In this document: in pieces, positions 1-4,471 of the stretch
Numbering within the stretch: the stretch's first letter is position 1
How the letters are laid out: every line of letters starts with the position of its first letter
Source of the DNA: Promethearchaeota archaeon
GTDB lineage: Archaea > Asgardarchaeota > Lokiarchaeia > Sigyniarchaeales > Promethearchaeaceae
Assembly (NCBI GenBank): GCA_014729055.1
Contig: WJKO01000095.1
Location: 1-7,795, forward strand
DNA length: 7,795 bases
Direction: 5' to 3'
The notes under the pieces: model-generated
Database searches by the model: none
Told to the model about the DNA's origin: nothing
What the model saw: only the letters and a program-made list of their open reading frames with translations
Position numbers and translations under genes: made by a program

Positions 1-1286
1 CTGAGAAATTCTGTATTCCCATTTTCCAATGCTTTTCTTGTTTCTCCAGGGACTCCATCCAATGCTCGAATAACCCGCGTCTTTATAATATCTATTGCAT
101 CTTTTAGTCTGTTTTTATCCCCAAGCACTAATACTAATACATCTTCGTCTTTACAATCTACTTTATCTCTTGCTTTCTTAATTTCCGACTCGGAAAAATG
201 ATATTTCCCCAAATTTTCGTCTGAATGAATTAACCCTTTTAATCCCGTAATTACACTCAATTTATTGGCAACTTCTGTTCCAAATCTTCGATTTGTTTGT
301 AATTCCTTCCCCCACAATCCGTCCATCTTCGGAATACAAAGCGCCCAAAATTGTTTCTTTGATTTTATTCCCTTTTTCACAAATTTACATTTTGTAGATT
401 TAAAGATCTTACTTACATTTACAGGTTTTTGCTTTTTTATAAGTTCGGGATTAATTCCTCTTTTTTCCATTTCTTCTTTGATCTCGACCAATCCAAGCTG
501 TCTTTGTACCTCATTATCGACTAACGGAGGAATCCAATCCAGTTTTTGTACACCCTTAATCTCGATTCTGCTACCTTTCTTGATACTTACGTTTATATCT
601 TGTCTGGTTGCCCCTAACTGTTTTTTAACTTTACCAGTCCCTCTTAAGAGCAACCCCACACGTAAAGCCCCCTCACGAGCTTCCTCTGGAGTATTGAGAT
701 CTGGTGCCGTGGCAACTTCAACAAGGGGAATTCCAAGTCGATCTAGCCGAAATATTGTCTTTTTCCCTTTTTGACCCGTTCTCCGACAAGCATCTTCTTC
801 TAGACATAAGATCTCAATGCCCATATTTTTTTCATCATTTAGTGGAAGATTTCCATCTATCCCCACAATTGCGGTTCTCTGAAAACCCGCTGGAACACTT
901 CCATCTACGTAATTTTTTCTGCATATATGTAACTCATCAACAATATTAAGATTCAAAAGTAATGCAATTTCAAGTGCAATATTAAGACTTTCATCATCTA
1001 ATTTGAAAGGTGGGGTTTCATCAATCTCATAGGTGCAATTTATATCTTGGAACCCTTCGTATTCTACAATTGATTTTTTCTTGAATTCCAGTAACATTGC
1101 TTTATCAAATTTCCCTTCTTCCCCCAATACTGGACGAAAATTGCGCATAATAGTAAAATCGGGATCACGCCGCTCCAACTTATTCGGACATCTACAAAAC
1201 AATTTACCTCTCGTGTCCAGTTGCTGGTGTATTTCAATACCGACCTTTAACCCGAGTTTTTTATAATCATATTTTTGTTTCGTCAT
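1..1286 (-). CDS. gatE: Glu-tRNA(Gln) amidotransferase subunit E (partial, 3' end outside window)
   Basis: GatE is the archaea-specific kinase/transamidation subunit that, with the GatD glutaminase, converts Glu-tRNA(Gln) to Gln-tRNA(Gln) in the cytoplasm. The frame is open from the ATG at 1286 to the left edge, giving 428 residues of a family that usually has about 620. Visible signatures are the GatB/E opening LKVGIEIHQQLDT (residues 13-25), KNYVDGSVPAGFQRT (124-138), RLDRLGIPLVEVATAPD (180-196), and LGATRQDINVSI followed by IEIKGVQKLD (224-250). From about residue 290 the sequence matches the AspRS-like GAD insertion that separates GatE from GatB, including GLKGLIHSDE and then GVPGETRKALENGNTEFL at the edge. 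The missing part is the C-terminal helical and tail domains that hold the tRNA. A TATA box at 1311-1318 puts transcription start only a few bases before the ATG. The gene diverges from the Ro60 region. The family assignment is very secure. Confidence 0.97.
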   Translation of the reverse strand, partial: MTKQKYDYKKLGLKVGIEIHQQLDTRGKLFCRCPNKLERRDPDFTIMRNFRPVLGEEGKFDKAMLLEFKKKSIVEYEGFQDINCTYEIDETPPFKLDDESLNIALEIALLLNLNIVDELHICRKNYVDGSVPAGFQRTAIVGIDGNLPLNDEKNMGIEILCLEEDACRRTGQKGKKTIFRLDRLGIPLVEVATAPDLNTPEEAREGALRVGLLLRGTGKVKKQLGATRQDINVSIKKGSRIEIKGVQKLDWIPPLVDNEVQRQLGLVEIKEEMEKRGINPELIKKQKPVNVSKIFKSTKCKFVKKGIKSKKQFWALCIPKMDGLWGKELQTNRRFGTEVANKLSVITGLKGLIHSDENLGKYHFSESEIKKARDKVDCKDEDVLVLVLGDKNRLKDAIDIIKTRVIRALDGVPGETRKALENGNTEFL

Positions 1287-1310
1287 GTTAATTTACACTC
1301 ACTATTTTTT

Positions 1311-1318
1311 TATTTAAA
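1311..1318 (-). promoter_or_regulatory. TATA box of gatE promoter
   Basis: On the minus strand this reads TTTAAATA, an archaeal TATA box. Its centre is about 28 bp from the gatE ATG at 1286, so the mRNA would be leaderless or nearly so. The sequence between box and ATG holds no clear Shine-Dalgarno motif, which fits a leaderless start. Confidence 0.55.
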
Positions 1319-1365
1319 TCAAATTATGAATTTTCGCTTTTTCTGCACTAGTCAATTTTTTCATT

Positions 1366-1380
1366 CAAAGAATTTATATA
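1366..1380 (+). promoter_or_regulatory. BRE/TATA promoter upstream of candidate RNA 1
   Basis: CAAAGAA followed by TTTATATA (1373-1380) matches an archaeal purine-rich BRE plus TATA box. The expected start, about 25 bp from the TATA centre, is near 1402, at the first base of the long-range inverted repeat. The nearest trusted plus-strand protein start is over 600 bp away, so this promoter calls for a transcript other than a simple Ro60 mRNA. Confidence 0.55.
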
Positions 1381-1401
1381 GCCGATTTTTCCTCTTTGAT
1401 C

Positions 1402-1516
1402 ACAACATGCCAATAGAATCGCCATAAAACTTCCCTCAAACGCGGTTGGAAAGGGATAGAAAAATAACCTTTTCCTTTTTTCGGTTGGTGATCACTAAGA
1501 ATAGTAGGCATGTTGA
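1402..1516 (+). ncRNA. Candidate structured small RNA 1 (possible Y RNA analogue)
   Basis: The ends are a perfect 9-bp inverted repeat, CAACATGCC (1403-1411) and GGCATGTTG (1507-1515), which would close a molecule of about 115 nt. Nested inside are GGAAAGGG (1448-1455) with CCTTTTCC (1468-1475), eight pairs including one G-U, with an A-rich 12-nt loop, and TTGGT (1485-1489) with ACTAA (1494-1498), five pairs including one G-U, closing a GATC tetraloop. The promoter at 1366-1380 predicts a start exactly at the 5' arm. A small RNA with paired ends and a pyrimidine-rich inner strand next to a Ro60 gene resembles Y RNAs in architecture. The conserved Y stem sequence is absent. A T6 tract at 1476-1481 could instead end a shorter RNA of about 80 nt. 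The fold is by eye and the RNA is inferred. Confidence 0.35.
1448..1481 (+). terminator. Hairpin followed by T6 tract (possible terminator inside candidate RNA 1)
   Basis: An 8-pair stem (1448-1455 with 1468-1475) is followed directly by six T's (1476-1481). It resembles an intrinsic terminator, and archaeal RNA polymerase can stop at U-tracts alone. If it works, the transcript from about 1402 would end near 1481 and the 9-bp end pairing at 1507-1515 would not form. Confidence 0.3.
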
Positions 1517-1518
1517 TT

Positions 1519-1541
1519 GTAATTACGTAAGATGTAATTAC
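1519..1541. repeat. Two copies of palindrome GTAATTAC
   Basis: GTAATTAC occurs at 1519-1526 and 1534-1541, centres 15 bp apart. The copies can also pair with each other as an 8-bp hairpin with a 7-nt loop. They lie just beyond the 3' arm of candidate RNA 1. They may be a paired operator for a dimeric regulator or part of an RNA 3' end. No function can be assigned. Confidence 0.4.
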
Positions 1542-1606
1542 TGGTAGAATATCTTGGCTTTGGATATTCAAAATCTGGTTTTAGAAAGATTATATATTTT
1601 CTAGCG

Positions 1607-1633
1607 GAAGATCTGTTAATTAAGAAGATCTTT
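1607..1633. repeat. GAAGATCT direct repeat / AGATCT hairpin
   Basis: GAAGATCT appears at 1607-1614 and 1624-1631. Because AGATCT is self-complementary, 1608-1614 can also pair with 1626-1632 (seven pairs, 11-nt loop). An A-rich run follows. A weak TATA-like TTATATAT lies just upstream at 1590-1597. The function is unknown. Confidence 0.3.
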
Positions 1634-1673
1634 AAAAAAGTCGATCCGTGGTTTTGCCCGTGATATATGCTTT

Positions 1674-1710
1674 TTAGGGGTATCATCAGTGGACTCTGTG
1701 ATATCTTTAG
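1674..1710 (+). ncRNA. Long imperfect hairpin (possible RNA element 3)
   Basis: The strand TTAGGGGTATCA (1674-1685) pairs with TGATATCTTTAG (1699-1710) over twelve positions, four of them G-U. Then comes a bulged T (1686), three more pairs (CAG with CTG) and a six-base loop TGGACT. The G-U pairs make the plus-strand RNA fold better than the complementary strand, which points to a plus-strand RNA element. Outer pairing CGATC (1642-1646) with GATCG (1720-1724) could enclose it. The nearest TATA-like matches (TTTAAAAA at 1631-1638, TATATA near 1663) are weaker than those of the other candidates. This could be an RNA gene or part of a longer transcript. Confidence 0.25.
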
Positions 1711-1736
1711 CCGAATACTGATCGCTATTGACCATA

Positions 1737-1748
1737 AACCTTATATAC
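1737..1748 (+). promoter_or_regulatory. BRE/TATA promoter upstream of candidate RNA 2 / Ro60 gene
   Basis: AACC followed by TTATATAC (1741-1748) is a good archaeal BRE/TATA. The predicted start is at about 1769-1770, the first base of a 10-bp inverted repeat. It may drive a small RNA, the Ro60 mRNA with a structured leader, or both. Confidence 0.55.
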
Positions 1749-1768
1749 ACATCACTCCTTAGTATTTC

Positions 1769-1847
1769 TTACTTGAAACAAAACCCGTAGTCTCATGGCG
1801 TTGGTTATTTCAAGTAATGAGGTGATATAGGGAATACATCGACCCTA
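1769..1847 (+). ncRNA. Candidate structured RNA 2 or structured 5' leader of the Ro60 mRNA
   Basis: TTACTTGAAA (1769-1778) is perfectly complementary to TTTCAAGTAA (1808-1817), ten pairs. AACC (1782-1785) with GGTT (1803-1806) stacks inside with a small internal loop. A second hairpin follows, TAGGG (1828-1832) with CCCTA (1843-1847). Between the two lies GAGGTGAT (1819-1826), a near-perfect Shine-Dalgarno sequence. Start of transcription predicted from the TATA box at 1741-1748 coincides with the 5' arm. Two readings are possible: a stand-alone Y-like RNA of 50-80 nt, or a folded leader through which the Ro60 protein could control its own mRNA. Sequence alone does not choose between them. 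Confidence 0.35.
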
Positions 1848-1857
1848 AAATTGGATA
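1819..1857 (+). promoter_or_regulatory. Shine-Dalgarno motif with hairpin before an alternative Ro60 start
   Basis: GAGGTGAT at 1819-1826 matches the archaeal anti-Shine-Dalgarno, but no ATG, GTG or TTG lies in frame at normal distance. The in-frame TTG at 1851 and ATG at 1857 are 24 and 30 nt away. The 20-nt hairpin at 1828-1847 would reduce the effective spacing to about 4 or 10 nt. If used, the Ro60 homologue would have 584 or 582 residues. The extra N-terminus resembles nothing I know from TROVE proteins, so I rate this below the ATG at 2001. Confidence 0.3.
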
Positions 1858-1877
1858 TGCAGTCTCAAGGTTCCCCT

Positions 1878-1897
1878 GTTGATTTATATAAATCAAC
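1878..1897. promoter_or_regulatory. Perfect 20-bp palindrome containing a TATA box
   Basis: GTTGATTTAT (1878-1887) is the exact reverse complement of ATAAATCAAC (1888-1897), with TTTATATAAA at the centre. As a promoter it would start plus-strand transcription near 1912. The symmetry may serve as an operator overlapping the TATA box, or may allow TBP binding in both directions. The long reading frame runs through it, but there is no sign that it codes. Confidence 0.5.
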
Positions 1898-1911
1898 GGA
1901 ATTTTTTAAGT

Positions 1912-1981
1912 TAGGAAGCTTCGATTGCGCCCCTAGATGCAGGGTTAAACGCACCGAAAATTTGATCCCTATCCTTTCCTC
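1912..1981 (+). ncRNA. Candidate structured small RNA 4, immediately before the Ro60 start
   Basis: Ends pair as AGGAA (1913-1917) with TTCCT (1976-1980). Inside, TTCG (1920-1923) pairs with CGAA (1955-1958), TGCG (1926-1929) with CGCA (1950-1953), and CCCT (1931-1934) with AGGG (1941-1944) closing a six-base loop. That is 17 Watson-Crick pairs in one irregular rod with internal loops. The segment 1914-1956 is 58% G+C (25/43), far above its surroundings. The palindromic TATA box at 1878-1897 predicts a start at 1912-1913, the first paired base. The 3' side is pyrimidine-rich. It may be a separate Y-like RNA or the 5' leader of the Ro60 mRNA. It overlaps the optional N-terminal extension of the protein frame, and both cannot be the main function. 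Confidence 0.35.
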
Positions 1982-2000
1982 ATTTAATATGGTGTCAATA

Positions 2001-3605
2001 ATGGCTAGATTAAGACATAAATTTCAGTCAGCTAAAAATCCATATATATCAGCAGATGCCGTAAATCTTGAAGACTTTCCTTGTTGGTCGAAATCCAAAA
2101 AAGAAATATTTGAACAACTTATGTTTACCGGGGGATTCTACAACATTTATTATATGAACGAAACTGAAATGATCCGCAATTGCATCAAAGTTGTGAGCGC
2201 ATACACAGCAGACAATCCAGTATCTGCTGCGAAGCTGGCCATTAATGGAAGAAAAAGAGGATTTATGCGCTCCTTACCGATTCTTGCGGTATCATTTCTA
2301 AGTCATACACAAAACCAACAAGTTAAGAAAAAAGCATTTGTTGATGCGTTTCGCGGAATAATTATTACTCCAAGAGACTTAATCGATTTTATAGATATAA
2401 CCAGAGGATTTCGTGGACTTGGCAGGATGATAAAACGTGAAATAAATAGATATATTAAGAATGTATTAAAGAGCCGTTATGCGGAATTTTATGCAATGAA
2501 ATATAAGCGTCATTTGAGCATAGCAATTAAATTAGCACATCCAAAAAGCAATAATCCATTAGTAGATTACATCTTAAATAAGGTCTCAATTGATGACATA
2601 GATAATTCCTTATATCCACAATTATACGCATTTGAGGAGTATAAAAGTAAAGAAACTCCAGATATTAATGATTATGTCAACTTAATAGAACGATTTAAGC
2701 TTGAAATGCAAACATTAATAGGAACTCACAAACCAACGGAGCGAATATGGGAAGCTTTAATCCCTCAGATGAGTGCTATGCAGCTCATAAAGAACTTAGC
2801 AAGTTTAGAAAGACATATTGGTGGAAACAAACTAACAAGTATAATAAAGAATCAACTTTCCATTGAGAGATTAAATAAAGGTCGTGTTTTACCATTCAGA
2901 ATCTTACAAGCTTATAAAATGCTGAAATATTGGAAACTTAAAAGAATTCTTGGAAATATCGCCGACGATTATGCAATACAATACGATTGGTCAAATCTTG
3001 GTAAAGTATGTATTGCACCTGACATCTCTGCATCAATGGGATGTCGAATCGCTCAACGAAAAGTTATTGGACATAATAAATATAAAAAAATTCGTCAAGT
3101 AATTCCATCGGAAATTGCAGGTATTATGACTGGTATTTTAGCTTTAGGATTACCCGATTCTATACTTCTGCCTTGGGATCAAGTAGCATTTCAGCTTAAA
3201 AAAAGAAATAAAGACTCCGTTTATCTACAAGTGGAAAGGAATAGGAAGATTCAAAAGAAAAAAAGGAAAGTTCGTTATAGCGTTACATCTATCGCAAATT
3301 TTATCTTTAACGCCACGGGATGCGGTACATTCATGGAGGCTCCAATTGAATATCTACTAAAGGATCAAATTAATGTTGATACTTGTATACTCATTACAGA
3401 TTCAGAAGAATGGGGACTTGGTTTACTAAATACATGGATAAAATACTTAAATTTTGTTAATAAAACGGCAAATCTTGTATTGATACGAATTGATCCTTAT
3501 CCTACAAATCCATTCCAACCAGATAAAGCAAGTGATTATAATATTACGCAAATTTATGGATGGAGCACACGAGTATTTAGAATCCTCGAGAATTTGAACT
3601 TTTAA
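2001..3605 (+). CDS. Ro60-like RNA-binding protein (TROVE + vWFA domains)
   Basis: Ro60 proteins form a HEAT-repeat ring that grips Y RNA stems outside and misfolded RNA ends in its hole, serving RNA quality control and stress survival. From ATG 2001 the product has 534 residues (human Ro60 538). The TROVE ring spans about 30-310. EQLMFTGGFYNIYY (38-51) matches the human RFLCFGSEGGTYY region, RGLGRMIKREINRY matches GMWGRALRKAIADWY, and HKPTERIWEALIPQM (243-257) and VLPFRILQAYK (296-306) match later repeats. The vWFA domain (about 335-530) has an intact MIDAS: D341, S343, S345, T443 and D467. H180 and K167 align with human H187 and K170, which I recall as Y RNA-contact positions. An unusual lysine-rich stretch lies at 400-424. 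GGTG at 1991-1994, 6 nt before the ATG, supports this start. In-frame TTG 1851, ATG 1857 and ATG 1989 are alternatives. Candidate RNA genes lie upstream, and eight T's follow the stop. The domain call is very secure; the partner RNA is inferred. Confidence 0.93.
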   Translation: MARLRHKFQSAKNPYISADAVNLEDFPCWSKSKKEIFEQLMFTGGFYNIYYMNETEMIRNCIKVVSAYTADNPVSAAKLAINGRKRGFMRSLPILAVSFLSHTQNQQVKKKAFVDAFRGIIITPRDLIDFIDITRGFRGLGRMIKREINRYIKNVLKSRYAEFYAMKYKRHLSIAIKLAHPKSNNPLVDYILNKVSIDDIDNSLYPQLYAFEEYKSKETPDINDYVNLIERFKLEMQTLIGTHKPTERIWEALIPQMSAMQLIKNLASLERHIGGNKLTSIIKNQLSIERLNKGRVLPFRILQAYKMLKYWKLKRILGNIADDYAIQYDWSNLGKVCIAPDISASMGCRIAQRKVIGHNKYKKIRQVIPSEIAGIMTGILALGLPDSILLPWDQVAFQLKKRNKDSVYLQVERNRKIQKKKRKVRYSVTSIANFIFNATGCGTFMEAPIEYLLKDQINVDTCILITDSEEWGLGLLNTWIKYLNFVNKTANLVLIRIDPYPTNPFQPDKASDYNITQIYGWSTRVFRILENLNF

Positions 3606-3608
3606 TAA

Positions 3609-3616
3609 TTTTTTTT
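3609..3616 (+). terminator. Poly-T terminator after the Ro60-like gene
   Basis: Eight consecutive T's begin 4 bp after the stop codon, with further T-rich sequence behind them. This is the usual form of an archaeal U-tract terminator and suggests the Ro60 mRNA is monocistronic. Confidence 0.55.
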
Positions 3617-3641
3617 CATATTTCTTATCTTTCGATTTTCT

Positions 3642-3671
3642 ATGTATTCGTTGATCGAATGTATTATATAA
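3642..3671 (+). promoter_or_regulatory. Promoter of the 7TM protein gene, overlapped by a dyad
   Basis: TTATATAA (3664-3671) is a TATA box whose predicted start near 3692 leaves a leader of about 12 nt before ATG 3704. Immediately upstream, ATTCG (3646-3650) and CGAAT (3656-3660) form a dyad with a 5-nt centre that extends to 3642-3664 with two G-T pairs, reaching the edge of the TATA box. It could be an operator. No regulator is visible. Confidence 0.45.
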
Positions 3672-3703
3672 CATAAATGTGGTATATATATCGTGAATAA
3701 AAT

Positions 3704-4426
3704 ATGGGCTCTCCTCATTTAATCCCGATGATCTACGAATTTATAATTTTTGGAATATCCTTATACCTTATTACCAAAATTGGCTTGAGATTTCGTGAAC
3801 GTAAAAAAGAAGTGATTAAATATCTGTTTTTGTTTAGTTTATTACTCGGATTTGCAATTGGTGTCGCTGCAATATCTCGTATTTTGAGGTTAACAGGAAT
3901 ATGGATTCTGGAACCAGCACCAAGTGAAAAGAAATTGGAGTTATTATCTATAACCGTATCTCTCATTGCTTTTTCGGATATTTTCTTAGCGGCGTTTATT
4001 TTAGAAGTATTCAAAGATGGTGCATTTAAGGGTAAAAATAAAAATTATATTTTTATAATTATTGCATTATCGGTCGTATATTCTGTATATACAATTATCA
4101 CTGGGATTTTTAAAGAAGATTTGACGGATGTTATTTGGTTATTGGTTATTCTACTTTCAGCACCAATCTATGTTATTTTAATCAAGAACTCATTTAATCT
4201 TGCAAAAAAGCTACCAGATACATTATCACAACGAAGTATGCAATCCTTAGGGGCTGGCGGTATTAGTATCTTATTGGTTTTTGTTTTCTTCATGCTTGAT
4301 GCAGCCTTGGGAGGCAAATATACGCCATTTTATTACGTTGCATGGATTTTGGCATTGTTATCCATAATGTTTCTTTATATTGGAGTTATTCAACCAGAAT
4401 GGTTCAAAAAGCAAGTGAAAAAATAA
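3704..4426 (+). CDS. Seven-transmembrane-helix protein of unknown function
   Basis: I do not recognise a specific family. The 240-residue product is almost entirely membrane: hydrophobic segments at about 7-28, 39-60, 78-102, 114-135, 141-162, 183-203 and 208-229 predict seven helices. Positive charges follow helix 1 (RFRERKKE, 29-36) and crowd the C-terminus (KKQVKK), which would place that end in the cytoplasm by the positive-inside rule. The seven-helix plan and the closing GVIQPEWFKK after the last helix resemble 7TM sensor input domains attached to histidine kinases in archaea and bacteria. Here no kinase, HAMP or other output domain follows, so it may be a stand-alone receptor-like protein. 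A weak GTGA at 3693-3696 precedes the ATG by 7 nt. It has its own promoter and is flanked by T-tracts, so it is probably transcribed alone. Confidence 0.8.
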   Translation: MGSPHLIPMIYEFIIFGISLYLITKIGLRFRERKKEVIKYLFLFSLLLGFAIGVAAISRILRLTGIWILEPAPSEKKLELLSITVSLIAFSDIFLAAFILEVFKDGAFKGKNKNYIFIIIALSVVYSVYTIITGIFKEDLTDVIWLLVILLSAPIYVILIKNSFNLAKKLPDTLSQRSMQSLGAGGISILLVFVFFMLDAALGGKYTPFYYVAWILALLSIMFLYIGVIQPEWFKKQVKK

Positions 4427-4435
4427 ACTTCTTCG

Positions 4436-4443
4436 TTTTTTTT
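4436..4443 (+). terminator. Poly-T terminator after the 7TM gene
   Basis: Eight T's start about 10 bp after the TAA of the membrane protein gene, in the short gap before the convergent elp3 stop. This fits an archaeal terminator for the plus-strand transcript. The A6 run at 4418-4423, inside the end of the 7TM gene, would be a U-tract for the opposite elp3 transcript. Confidence 0.5.
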
Positions 4444-4471
4444 ATTACTTTCTTCAAGAAAATGTAACCTT

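Larger units (their letters stand above)
1287..2000. other. Intergenic region with clustered promoters and inverted repeats; candidate small-RNA array
   Basis: Between the gatE start and the preferred Ro60 start I find no protein gene I can support. Open frames here, including the in-frame extension of the Ro60 reading frame back to 1821, show no recognisable domain. No tRNA T-arm motif was found on either strand. Instead there are three plus-strand TATA boxes, each about 25 bp before an inverted-repeat arm, a further long hairpin at 1674-1710, a pair of identical 8-bp palindromes (1519-1526 and 1534-1541), a repeated GAAGATCT (1607-1614 and 1624-1631), and three exact copies of GTGATAT (1660, 1698, 1822). 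The stretch 1914-1956 is 25/43 G+C against a clearly AT-rich surrounding, which in AT-rich archaea often marks structured RNA. Positions 1319-1365 hold nothing I can identify. Confidence 0.5.

Noticed and set aside
265..1266. Plus-strand open frames of 169, 81 and 77 codons opposite gatE
   Set aside because: They lie fully antisense to a clearly conserved gatE frame and show only low-complexity Phe/Ser/Leu-rich sequence.
1397..1406. TTGATCACAAC-like string here resembles a stretch I recall in the loop of human Y3 RNA
   Set aside because: In Y3 this lies in the variable loop, not in the Ro-binding stem, and here it straddles the predicted transcript start. About 11 matching bases are best explained by chance.
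1407..1427. Six-codon ORF (MPIESP) just after the predicted start of RNA 1
   Set aside because: Too short to support, no Shine-Dalgarno motif and no link to a downstream gene. A leader peptide cannot be shown.
1403..1515. Miniature transposable element with 9-bp terminal inverted repeats
   Set aside because: No target-site duplication flanks the repeats, only one copy is seen, and the internal hairpins and promoter spacing fit an RNA better.
1374..1686. Two overlapping minus-strand frames of 65 and 63 codons in the intergenic region
   Set aside because: No domain, no good ribosome site, overlap with each other and with the inverted repeats. They look like chance frames.
1660..1721. Box C/D sRNA made of GTGATAT boxes and CTGA at 1718-1721
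   Set aside because: The C box should be RTGATGA, the D' box is missing before the second GTGATAT, and the strong hairpin 1674-1710 conflicts with a C/D fold.
1287..2000. Search for the canonical Y RNA stem motif (GGUCCGA paired with CUUGAC-like strand)
   Set aside because: No clear match on the plus strand. GATCCG at 1643-1648 with TTGACC at 1728-1733 is the closest, but the helix would contain a mismatch and little else pairs.
1287..2000. tRNA gene or tRNA-like module as in bacterial YrlA RNAs
   Set aside because: No GGTTCRA T-loop or D-arm pattern found on either strand.
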